Positions 1-6,476 of a stretch of 10,766 nt of DNA are shown in pieces. The position numbers were made by a program, and so were the translations under genes. The stretch lies in the NCBI GenBank assembly GCA_023255165.1, contig JALRJD010000283.1, forward strand, positions 1 to 10,766. The letters run 5' to 3'. The stretch's first letter is position 1. The number at the start of each line of letters is the position of its first letter. Source of the stretch: Porticoccaceae bacterium (GTDB taxonomy: Bacteria > Pseudomonadota > Gammaproteobacteria > Pseudomonadales > Porticoccaceae). The notes below the pieces were generated by a model. That model saw only the letters and a program-made list of their open reading frames with translations, was not told where the DNA came from and searched no databases.

Positions 1-1004
1 ACGGGAAAACTGATTGACTGCCAGTCACTGCTGGCAACAATTCCCGGAATCGCCAACTCACCGGAGTTTGCGCCGCCACTTTCGACCTTGAGATAGAAAC
101 CACCGGCCAGAACATTCGCCGCGTTAACCAACTTGATATCAAATGAGAAGCTACCCGAGGCATAGTCACTCAGATCAACCGCTGACGTCGGGCCAACCAC
201 CAGGCCGGCGTGGCCAGCATTTGCGCTGTAACTGACCTGCAATACATCGCCACGCTCGCTGTCGGTAACCACTTTCCAGTCGACGCTGTCACAGACTTCC
301 GCGCCACTGCAGTCGGGGTCGGCGTTACCGTAACCCAACGTTGAATCAAAGAATGAAAGCTGCGCATCGCCACCCCAGATGGCATCGACAGCGCCATTGT
401 TGAGGATAAACAGATCGGTGCCGGTATCAACCTCGGTGACGTTGACAGTGCGTGTAACGACTGCCGAGTTGCCGGCGTCATCGGTGGCAGTGTAGGTCAG
501 GGTATAGGTTCCAACTGCCGCTTCAACGCTGCCGCTGAGAACAAGTTCAACGTCGCTGTCGGCCGCATCGGTTGCCGACGCGCCGGCATCAGTGTAAGCG
601 GTGCCCTGCTCAACCGTTACCGTTGCATCACCATTTAAGGTGATAACCGGATCAGTGGTGTCGGCAACGGTCACGGTTCTGGTTTTGGTCGCGGTGTTCC
701 CGGCCGCATCTGTAGCGCTGTAGGTCAGGGTGTAACTACCCGCCGCCGCGCCGACTGTGCCCGTGGTGGTCACGGCCACAGAGCCGTCGTTTGCATCATT
801 GGCGGTGGCGCCGGGGTCGCTAAAACTGCTGCCCTGCTCATGGTCTACGCTGGCCGACCCCGCAAGTGTAATCACTGGTGCTGTGGTATCCGCCGGTGGC
901 GTGGGGGTTGAGGGAGTAGAAGAACCTCCGCCACCACCGCCGCATGCTTGCAGTGTCATTGTTGAAATCAGAGCTAGAGATAGCGCTTTTGATGGAAAAT
1001 TCAC
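1..1004 (-). CDS. Lipoprotein with two bacterial Ig-like repeats and a candidate carbohydrate-binding-like domain (partial, runs off left edge)
   Basis: The frame is open from a GTG at 1002-1004 to the window edge, giving 334 complete codons and no stop. The start follows a strong ribosome binding site (AAAGGGGG, 6 nt before GTG). The N-terminus (MNFPSKALSLALISTMTLQAC) is a short signal peptide ending in a lipobox-like LQAC. Cys21 would be lipidated and is followed by six Gly and a Ser/Thr/Pro linker. Residues 42-113 and 118-190 are two related repeats, each opening with D-T-T-x-P-V-I-T-L and closing with YTLTY-x-ATD-x-AGN; this is the DUF5011/Cry22-type Ig-like pattern. Residues from about 195 (LFILNNGAVDAIWGG, then a Cys pair at 232/238, then DLSDYASGSFSFDI) resemble a beta-sandwich binding module such as those attached to marine glycoside hydrolases. 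That last assignment is tentative. Any catalytic domain would lie outside the window. It is probably a surface lipoprotein; the substrate is unknown. Confidence 0.85.
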   Translation of the reverse strand, partial: MNFPSKALSLALISTMTLQACGGGGGGSSTPSTPTPPADTTAPVITLAGSASVDHEQGSSFSDPGATANDANDGSVAVTTTGTVGAAAGSYTLTYSATDAAGNTATKTRTVTVADTTDPVITLNGDATVTVEQGTAYTDAGASATDAADSDVELVLSGSVEAAVGTYTLTYTATDDAGNSAVVTRTVNVTEVDTGTDLFILNNGAVDAIWGGDAQLSFFDSTLGYGNADPDCSGAEVCDSVDWKVVTDSERGDVLQVSYSANAGHAGLVVGPTSAVDLSDYASGSFSFDIKLVNAANVLAGGFYLKVESGGANSGELAIPGIVASSDWQSISFP

Positions 1005-1138
1005 TTTTTACCCCCTTTGTTATTGTCTGCTATTTGAGTGCAGATATTTGAATGCGCGACAGGATTCCACAGCCACCTATGTATAAGTACATATATGCGT
1101 TGACAGTGGTATTACTTGCGACAAGGGGGTAAAAAAGT
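1003..1138 (-). repeat. 18-nt near-perfect inverted repeat whose inner arm is the lipoprotein ribosome binding site
   Basis: The arms are 1003-1020 (ACTTTTTACCCCCTTTGT) and 1121-1138 (ACAAGGGGGTAAAAAAGT), separated by 100 nt. They pair through a 13-bp core with one bulged base on each side. In a minus-strand transcript the distal arm would pair with the AAAGGGGG ribosome binding site and the first bases of the GTG start. The outer arm also contains the minus-strand U-tract of the terminator at 1131-1166. The pairing is seen in the sequence. A regulatory role, for example blocking translation on read-through transcripts, is inferred. Confidence 0.5.
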
Positions 1139-1166
1139 AAGGCCCCTCGAAAGGGGCCTCTTTTTT
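1131..1166. terminator. Bidirectional rho-independent terminator after the TonB-dependent receptor
   Basis: An 8-bp GC-rich stem (AGGCCCCT at 1140-1147 with AGGGGCCT at 1152-1159) closes a CGAA loop. On the plus strand it is followed by six T at 1161-1166. On the minus strand it is followed by TTAC and then six T (1136-1131). It lies about 85 nt past the receptor stop codon, so its likely job is to end the lipoprotein-receptor transcript on the minus strand and separate it from the next lipoprotein gene. Confidence 0.85.
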
Positions 1167-1244
1167 AGAGGGGTGATTAAGAGCGGTGTATTAAAAGGCG
1201 CTGGATAAATAGCGTGGCTGGAAAGGCGCTAGTACTAACCGGCC

Positions 1245-3932
1245 CTAGAAACTCCACTTCAGATCCAGAGCAACGGTGGTTCCCGGCTGCTCTTCGTGGG
1301 TCACCACCGAGTTCTGGGTGATCTCGACTTTTTCATCCAGCAGATTCTTGAGCCGCAGTTTCAGCGTCAGCTTTTCCGTTGGGTAGAAGAAATAGGTCAG
1401 ATCCAGTGAGTTAAACGGCTGTTCATAGGCATCCGGTGAACCATTGCGGCCGGCGAAATAGAGCCGCTCACCAAAGACGTTATAGATCAGCATGGCGCTG
1501 TGGCGACCATCGGCGGAGTCGTAACCGAGCTGGACATTCACCGCATAATCAGAGGCACCGGCCAGGGGGCGTGTGGCATTGGTTGGCGCATCCGCAAACT
1601 CGCCCGCGGTTAACTCTGAATCAAGCATTGTGAAGTTGCCCGAGACAAACAGTGGCTCAAAACTGCTGCCAAGAAAACCAAGCCCTTTCAGCCACTCCAG
1701 TTCCAGACCATAAACCGTAGAGCTCTCTGCGTTGACAATTTCCGTCGCCAGGGCTTCTTCAAATGCCGCCGCTTCAAAAAATTCAATCGGGTTTTGAATA
1801 TCCTTGTAGAACAGCGAGGCGGTGAAGTTATCGCCACTGGAGAAAAACCACTCGGCACGCAGATCGTAGTTGGTGACGGTGGCCGGAATCACATTGGCGT
1901 TACCGCTAACCCGGGCGCCGGTGATCGGGTCCAGATAACTCGACGGAGTGATCTCGCGCAGATCCGGGCGTACCAGCGTTTCGCTATAGGCAAAGCGCAA
2001 CTGGAAGTCCTCGGCCCAGAAGTCCGGCTTGATATAGGTCAGCGAGACCGAGGGATAGAAATCATCGTCTTTAAACACGGAATTTAACAGCTGATTTTCA
2101 TCACAACTAAGCTGGCAGCCTTCAAACTTGAGCGGGTTCCAGGGAATACCCACCTGGCTGTAATCTTCCCAGCGCGCGCCGAGATTAATGCGCCAGGTTC
2201 GGTCATACATGACATCAACCATGCCATAGACCGAGGTATTGGTCAGCGCCGCCAGATAACTCTCGCCGTTGCTGGCCACCACTGCAATGCTAAAGGCATT
2301 GGCCGGGTCGAGAATATTGGCGTCGCTGAATATATCGGAGACCATACCGACCGATTGCCGGGCAACGTTGATATCGTCTGTTCCCAAACCAAATTCCAGC
2401 TGCTGGTAAGTGCGCACTTTTTGCGAATAGCGATAGCCACCGCTGAATGTCACCTCGGTTATCGAAAACTCCAGCGGCAATGTCAGGTCATAGCCGTAGC
2501 TCTCGACATCATCGTCGAGATCGGTAAAGCGAAAATCACCCGCCGAGGATGACGCCTGAAGATTTTGCGTCATCACCGCTGCGCTAAGTGGGTCAACCGT
2601 GGTCTTGTAGAGCACATTGGTTTCATTGGGAATATCGGTGCGCGATGTGGCGTCGGAATAAAACCAGTCGAGAGTCAACTCGTCGAGCCAATCAAACTTG
2701 TCGAAATGGATCAGATCGCGGGTGATACCACCAAAGCGATGAAAACCGCGAATCTGGTTGACGATCATATTGCGCTCTTCAAAGCGTGTTCGATACTGGC
2801 GAAAACCCTGGCCATCACTGAGCGGAAAACTTGAGGTAAAGCTGTCGGTAATCGACGCGCGGTCATCGGTGTTGCGCAAAAACAGGCTGGTGGTTTCAAT
2901 GCGGTGGTCATCGTACCAGCGCCAGCCAAAGCCGGCGTTGCCGGTAATATTGACGCTGTTGGTTGACTGCATTTTGCTGGCGAAAATATCCTCCGGATCA
3001 CCAAACGAGCGATCGATCGAATCTTTATTGACCCATTCGTTGCCATAGACCGCGCCGAATATAAAACCCAACTCCATACCATTTTCGAGATAGAAATTGT
3101 TGCCAACGTTGGCCTCGATGCTGCCGTTGATATCTTCGGACTGCTCGGCAATATCAATATCGCGGTTTAATTGCAGCGCCAGATCGCGGTTAATCGCCTC
3201 TGCATCAGCCAGTGTTTTGGTGCCATCGCCCAAATTAATGCGCGCGAGAATATCGATCGGGTTCAGTGAGCCGCGGTACATTTTTACCGCAGACATCAGA
3301 TCGCCGGACAGGGCGCGCGAACCATCATCTGTGCCGAGGCTGTCATCACCGCCACCTTTATAGGAGAGCACATCGCCGCGGGTGTCGAGATTTTGTTTGG
3401 TGCCCAGTTCCAGATTAAACATAAACTGGTCGGGAATACTGCGGGTGCGAATATCGATCAGACCGCCACTAAAGGCCGCCGGCATTTCCGCTGAGTAACT
3501 CTTTTTTACTGCGATCGATTTTAAAATCGAGGTTGGAAAGATATCCAGCGGGATAACATTTCTGGTCAGGTCCGGGGAAGGTATCACCGCACCATTTAAC
3601 AGCGAGTTGGAATACCGCTCACCGAGCCCGCGGACAAACACATATTTGTCATCCACCAGCGTTACGCCTGGCACACGGCGCAAAGCCGAGGCCACCGTGG
3701 AATCGCCGATGCGGCCAATTGTCTCGGCGTCAATAATATCGGCAACTACTTCACTCTCAAGGCGTTCGATAATCACGTCATCGGCGGCGGTTTTAAGTTT
3801 GGAAAAAACAACGACCTCTTCGAGAACAGGTTCGTCGGCAATACTTTTCATCTGCCCAAAGACGCTGCTGCTGATCCCCAACAGGGTGATCGCAGCTATT
3901 TGCGCACTGAGTAATGTCATTTTGTCTGTCAT
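1245..3932 (-). CDS. TonB-dependent outer-membrane receptor
   Basis: The start chosen is the ATG at 3932 (895 aa), preceded by AAAGG with 7-nt spacing. An in-frame ATG at 3965 adds 11 residues but has no ribosome binding site and sits in a tandem duplication. Residues 1-26 form a signal peptide (ending SSSVFG). A TonB-box-like stretch (LEEVVVFSK) lies at about 37-45. The plug domain follows at about 55-165, with SALRRVPGV, FVRGLGERYSNSLLNG, PLDIFPTSILKSI and FSGGLIDIRTR. The rest is a 22-stranded-type barrel ending KNLLDEKVEITQ and a final aromatic strand ending WSF, as expected for insertion by the Bam complex. There is no STN signalling domain and no carboxypeptidase-like N-terminal domain. 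It should import a substrate across the outer membrane using TonB-ExbBD energy. It follows the beta-helix lipoprotein gene by 102 bp and probably shares its Pho-box promoter, which suggests a phosphorus-related substrate (inference). Confidence 0.95.
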   Translation of the reverse strand: MTDKMTLLSAQIAAITLLGISSSVFGQMKSIADEPVLEEVVVFSKLKTAADDVIIERLESEVVADIIDAETIGRIGDSTVASALRRVPGVTLVDDKYVFVRGLGERYSNSLLNGAVIPSPDLTRNVIPLDIFPTSILKSIAVKKSYSAEMPAAFSGGLIDIRTRSIPDQFMFNLELGTKQNLDTRGDVLSYKGGGDDSLGTDDGSRALSGDLMSAVKMYRGSLNPIDILARINLGDGTKTLADAEAINRDLALQLNRDIDIAEQSEDINGSIEANVGNNFYLENGMELGFIFGAVYGNEWVNKDSIDRSFGDPEDIFASKMQSTNSVNITGNAGFGWRWYDDHRIETTSLFLRNTDDRASITDSFTSSFPLSDGQGFRQYRTRFEERNMIVNQIRGFHRFGGITRDLIHFDKFDWLDELTLDWFYSDATSRTDIPNETNVLYKTTVDPLSAAVMTQNLQASSSAGDFRFTDLDDDVESYGYDLTLPLEFSITEVTFSGGYRYSQKVRTYQQLEFGLGTDDINVARQSVGMVSDIFSDANILDPANAFSIAVVASNGESYLAALTNTSVYGMVDVMYDRTWRINLGARWEDYSQVGIPWNPLKFEGCQLSCDENQLLNSVFKDDDFYPSVSLTYIKPDFWAEDFQLRFAYSETLVRPDLREITPSSYLDPITGARVSGNANVIPATVTNYDLRAEWFFSSGDNFTASLFYKDIQNPIEFFEAAAFEEALATEIVNAESSTVYGLELEWLKGLGFLGSSFEPLFVSGNFTMLDSELTAGEFADAPTNATRPLAGASDYAVNVQLGYDSADGRHSAMLIYNVFGERLYFAGRNGSPDAYEQPFNSLDLTYFFYPTEKLTLKLRLKNLLDEKVEITQNSVVTHEEQPGTTVALDLKWSF

Positions 3933-3948
3933 GTCTGGACCTTTAACC

Positions 3949-3984
3949 TGTGGAATCAAAAGCATGTGGAATCAAAAGCATGTG
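3949..3984. repeat. Exact 16-bp tandem duplication upstream of the receptor gene
   Basis: TGTGGAATCAAAAGCA occurs at 3949-3964 and again at 3965-3980, followed by a further TGTG. It lies between the inter-gene hairpin and the receptor ribosome binding site and supplies the spurious upstream ATG at 3965. It probably arose by replication slippage. Confidence 0.9.
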
Positions 3985-3990
3985 AAGTTG

Positions 3991-4015
3991 AAAAGGGTGC
4001 CGCACCGCGACACCC
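3991..4015 (-). terminator. Hairpin between the lipoprotein and receptor genes (weak terminator, attenuator or mRNA-stability element)
   Basis: On the minus strand, 4015-3995 forms a 9-bp stem (GGGTGTCGC with GCGGCACCC, one G-U pair) closed by a GGT loop. It is followed by only four T (3994-3991). It starts about 20 nt after the lipoprotein stop codon. The short U-tract suggests partial termination or 3'-end protection rather than a full stop, which would give more lipoprotein than receptor transcript. That role is inferred. Confidence 0.55.
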
Positions 4016-4034
4016 CCTATGCAAAGTCCAGGTT

Positions 4035-5678
4035 CTACTCGAACCACAGCGGCTGGGCGCGGCTGCCATCGTGCAACCCGTAAGTCCAGCCCGCGGTCCA
4101 GTCATTGTCAGCTGATACAGCGCCAATAATGGTTGAGCCAACCGGTGTTGGAATGGTGTCGCTGCCGACAACCATGTCTGCCACAGGGACAGAGTAAAAG
4201 CCATCCAGAATAACCAGCTCGGCGTTGCTCGCAGCGGTCGGGTCGTCACCGGCTTCAGCAGTTTGATAGAGCAGGTTGCCATTGCCGGTCAGCCAGTCCG
4301 CAGTGGTCGTGCCATTCGGCAATGTGTTGCCCTTGGTCAAATCCTGACAGGCAATAATCGTCGACTCGACCGACATGTTGCCGTCCTGTGCCGCTTGCAG
4401 GCCTTCGTTGTCAAGACGGAAACACCAGTTGAAATCAGGGTCGCCGAGCAGCTCATCAGGGCCGTATGAACCGGTCACGATGGCGTTCTGAATGGTTGGG
4501 AAGTGCGCTTCACGAATGCGCAGACCCTGGCCTTCTTCGTGGGTGCCGGTCTGGTTAGCCGAGATAATGCAGGTCAGGTTTTTGATGGTTGCCTGGGAGT
4601 TAAGACCGCGAGCGATAAAGTCATCGATAGTTGCCTGGTCTTTGCTCGAATAACTGCCGATACCGTCGGATTCCACACAGCGGTTGCCGTCGGTTGCCGA
4701 TTGAATCACCAGCGCATTGGTGATGGTGCCGCGATAGCCTTCGTCAATATCGAGGGCATCGTCGCGCACATAGACAGCCACATAGTTGGTGATATCAACA
4801 GCGCCGCCAAAGAACTCAACACCGTCATCGTAGACGCTGTAGATTTCCAGATTTTCAATCAATGTGCCGTTGCCCACTGCGTTAAAGGTGATACCGTTAA
4901 GCTCGTTGCCCGGCGCCACTTCGGCACCAGTGTGCTTAACCACCATGTAGTTAATGACGCCGGAGTTATCGGCATTGTTCTCACCACCGTAGTGGCTCTC
5001 GCCAACATCGGCCTTGCCCTCGGAGGCCACATGACAATCGCTGGTAGTCACATCCGGATAGGTGCCAATGTAGGCGCATTTATTGGTGACACCAAAACCG
5101 TTGATCACCAGACCGCCCCACTCGCCAACATCTTCCGGCCCAACAGTATGGAATACCGCATCAGTCTGCGAAGTCAGTGTAATTGGCTGTTCAACGGTAC
5201 CGTTGGCGCGCAGCTGTGAGCCACGGTTAATCACCATAAAGTCGTCGGCGCTGCGGAAGGCCAGTGTCGCGCCCGCGGCAATTGTCAGCACCGGGCCATC
5301 GCCGCCTTCCGAGATACCCGCGGCAGCCAGATCGGCATCCGTTGAGTAGTCCTGACCAACAACCAGGCTGCCTTCAAAGATATGTACGCCATCGCCAATA
5401 TTGGGAATGGCCAGATCAAAGGTTAAAGGGTTGTCGATATCGACAAAGCCTTTGGAATAAATGCAATTGGTTCCGTCAAATGAACCCTGGGAAACGGTAC
5501 CGGCCAGGGTGTAAGAGGCGCAGCTGACTTCAGTGTTGCCTGTGCCCTGATTGGTGACATTGGTTACTGTATCGCCAATCGAGGTTTGATTGCTGGGTGC
5601 GATATTGATATCACCACCGCCACAGCCGGTCAGGGCGAATGCAACTGCGCTGGAAATAATTAATTTGTTAATGGACAT
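4035..5678 (-). CDS. Cys-rich beta-helix-type surface lipoprotein, partner of the TonB-dependent receptor
   Basis: This is a 547-aa lipoprotein. Residues 1-19 (MSINKLIISSAVAFALTGC) carry a clear lipobox LTGC with Cys19 as the lipid site, followed by a Gly/Asn/Thr-rich linker to about 50. The body from about 85 to 450 has short recurring turns typical of right-handed beta-helix proteins: VLTIAAGATLAF, QLRANGTVEQPITLTSQ, VGEWGGLVINGFG, VYDDGVEFFGG (282-292) and DDALDIDEGYRG (306-317). The last two acidic loops are shared by a family found beside TonB-dependent receptors and in secreted proteins of Bacteroidetes; no enzyme activity is known to me. Eight Cys remain in the mature chain (53, 72, 201, 215, 334, 370, 419, 444) and could form four disulfides. 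The start ATG at 5678 follows GGGAG with 6-nt spacing. The gene lies directly downstream of the Pho-box array and first in the pair. Its likely role is a surface binding partner or substrate-capture protein for the receptor (inference). Confidence 0.9.
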   Translation of the reverse strand: MSINKLIISSAVAFALTGCGGGDINIAPSNQTSIGDTVTNVTNQGTGNTEVSCASYTLAGTVSQGSFDGTNCIYSKGFVDIDNPLTFDLAIPNIGDGVHIFEGSLVVGQDYSTDADLAAAGISEGGDGPVLTIAAGATLAFRSADDFMVINRGSQLRANGTVEQPITLTSQTDAVFHTVGPEDVGEWGGLVINGFGVTNKCAYIGTYPDVTTSDCHVASEGKADVGESHYGGENNADNSGVINYMVVKHTGAEVAPGNELNGITFNAVGNGTLIENLEIYSVYDDGVEFFGGAVDITNYVAVYVRDDALDIDEGYRGTITNALVIQSATDGNRCVESDGIGSYSSKDQATIDDFIARGLNSQATIKNLTCIISANQTGTHEEGQGLRIREAHFPTIQNAIVTGSYGPDELLGDPDFNWCFRLDNEGLQAAQDGNMSVESTIIACQDLTKGNTLPNGTTTADWLTGNGNLLYQTAEAGDDPTAASNAELVILDGFYSVPVADMVVGSDTIPTPVGSTIIGAVSADNDWTAGWTYGLHDGSRAQPLWFE

Positions 5679-5684
5679 TGATAA

Positions 5685-5723
5685 CTCCCGAAAAAATTTC
5701 TGTTGAGGTGTTTAACCCGGGAG
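5685..5723 (-). promoter_or_regulatory. Possible hairpin masking the lipoprotein ribosome binding site
   Basis: On the minus strand CTCCCG (5723-5718) is complementary to CGGGAG (5690-5685), which contains the GGGAG ribosome binding site. The loop is 27 nt. It would form only if transcription starts upstream of 5723, which is uncertain because one of the two -10 candidates would start inside it. The stem is only 6 bp, so this is a weak call. Confidence 0.25.
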
Positions 5724-5735
5724 AAAGTAACAGTG

Positions 5736-5801
5736 CTTGATGACGGTTCAGTGAATAACTGGTGGCAATTTGGTGACAGTTTCATGGCATTTTCGTGACA
5801 G
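5736..5801 (-). promoter_or_regulatory. Pho box: six consecutive 11-bp repeats, PhoB-dependent promoter region of the lipoprotein-receptor pair
   Basis: Reading the minus strand from 5801, the successive 11-mers are CTGTCACGAAA, ATGCCATGAAA, CTGTCACCAAA, TTGCCACCAGT, TATTCACTGAA and CCGTCATCAAG. The first four fit the PhoB half-site pattern (CTGTCA plus an AT-rich tail, 11-bp period) well; the last two are degenerate. Established knowledge: a PhoB dimer binds two such repeats, and arrays of several repeats occur at strongly induced promoters. The -10 element is unclear. TACTTT at 5729-5724 sits 11 nt after the last CGTCA core, like the phoA promoter, while TATTCA at 5757-5752 pairs with CTGTCA as -35 at 16-bp spacing. 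Either places the start 35-70 nt before the ATG at 5678. Nothing comparable is seen for the divergent thioesterase gene. Confidence 0.85.
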
Positions 5802-6015
5802 TAAAATCTGCACAAAAAAATTGCGTCGCAGAGCCACGGCGCACCAACTTAACACTCCGATAACAGATTGCTGACTACGGTATTTGCGGTCAGATGAGGA
5901 TTTCCGCGGGCTTGCGCCCAACGGCGGGATTGGCATGGGGCTTGCTATGCAGAGGTGTCGGCCTGGATTACCAGGTCAATTCTTCAGGACGAACTGAGAG
6001 TGAGATAAGAGCCCA
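5802..6015. other. Divergent intergenic region between the Pho-box array and the thioesterase gene
   Basis: Together with the lipoprotein leader this makes a 337-bp gap without a gene. The part nearest the lipoprotein holds the Pho-box array. The remaining 214 bp have no convincing plus-strand promoter. A small CCTGG-ATTA-CCAGG inverted repeat lies at 5962-5975, about 40 bp before the thioesterase start. A 62-codon minus-strand frame crossing this region spans the Pho boxes and has no coding signs. Confidence 0.5.
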
Positions 6016-6447
6016 ATGATGAAATATTATTCCCGCCGCTGGATAAAACCCACGGATTTAAATCCCGCTGAACGTCTTTTTGGCGGAACCGCAATGGCCT
6101 GGATGGACGAGGAGGCGGCGATCTTTGCCGCCTGCCAAATGGGCACCGACAGAATTGTGACCAAGTTTATTTCCGAAATTAATTTTCAATCTCCAGCCAA
6201 AGTGGGAGATGTTATTGAGTTTGGCCTGGCTGTTAGGGAGGTCGGGCGCACTTCGCTGACGGTCTCATGCGAGCTGCGCGAGAAACACTCTGGCGAAACA
6301 ATTATCAGTGTTCAAAAAATTGTTTTTGTGGCATTGGATGAAGAGGGAAACCCGGTGCCGCATAAAAAATATCTGGAGGCTAACGATTCAAAAGAGGCTG
6401 TTGATAAAGAGCCCCTCCCAACAACCCTCACCGCATGCGCTGTGTGA
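6016..6447 (+). CDS. Hotdog-fold acyl-CoA thioesterase
   Basis: The 143-aa protein matches the compact acyl-CoA thioesterase (YciA/cytosolic Acot type) plan. This enzyme class hydrolyses acyl-CoA to free acid and CoA in the cytoplasm. The N-terminal strand leads to LNPAERLFGG (residues 15-24) and then the central helix starting at MDEEAAIFAA (30-39), where Asn16 and Asp31 are the usual catalytic candidates. The following strands FISEINFQSPAKVGDVIEF and VREVGRTSLTV are typical of the fold. The C-terminal tail from about 120 is acidic and probably disordered. The start is ATG at 6016, with AAGAG upstream; the adjacent ATG at 6019 is an equal alternative. It is the only plus-strand gene, convergent with phoU (29 bp between stops). 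The acyl substrate cannot be told, and a link to phosphate metabolism is not evident. Confidence 0.88.
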   Translation: MMKYYSRRWIKPTDLNPAERLFGGTAMAWMDEEAAIFAACQMGTDRIVTKFISEINFQSPAKVGDVIEFGLAVREVGRTSLTVSCELREKHSGETIISVQKIVFVALDEEGNPVPHKKYLEANDSKEAVDKEPLPTTLTACAV

Positions 6448-6452
6448 GGGTT
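6423..6452. terminator. Inverted repeat across the thioesterase stop codon, possible shared terminator of convergent genes
   Basis: AACCCTCAC (6423-6431) pairs perfectly with GTGAGGGTT (6444-6452), leaving a 12-nt loop. The right arm contains the TGA stop of the thioesterase gene (6445-6447). It also lies 25 nt past the phoU stop on the other strand. Neither side has a proper T-run (TTTGG on plus, GTTGTTGGG on minus), so termination is plausible but weakly supported. Confidence 0.45.
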
Positions 6453-6476
6453 TGGCAACGGGAACCAGGTGAACGA

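Noticed and set aside
757..1086. Plus-strand frame of 109 codons across the left-edge lipoprotein start
   Set aside because: It is antisense to the lipoprotein signal peptide and Gly-rich linker, and its proline run is simply the complement of the Gly codons.
1101..1107. CTGTCA on the minus strand upstream of the left-edge lipoprotein as a Pho box
   Set aside because: It is a single half-site with no second unit at 11-bp spacing on either side, unlike the array at 5736-5801.
3933..3965. Longer receptor start at ATG 3965
   Set aside because: There is no ribosome binding site, it falls in a tandem duplication, and it would place MLLIPQVKGPD before a normal signal peptide.
4503..5219. Long plus-strand open frame (238 codons) opposite the beta-helix lipoprotein
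   Set aside because: It lies entirely inside a clearly coding minus-strand gene with signal peptide and family motifs; the plus-strand translation shows no recognisable domain and no ribosome binding site.
5748..5936. Minus-strand 62-codon frame in the divergent gap
   Set aside because: It covers part of the Pho-box array, has no family features and no supporting ribosome binding site.
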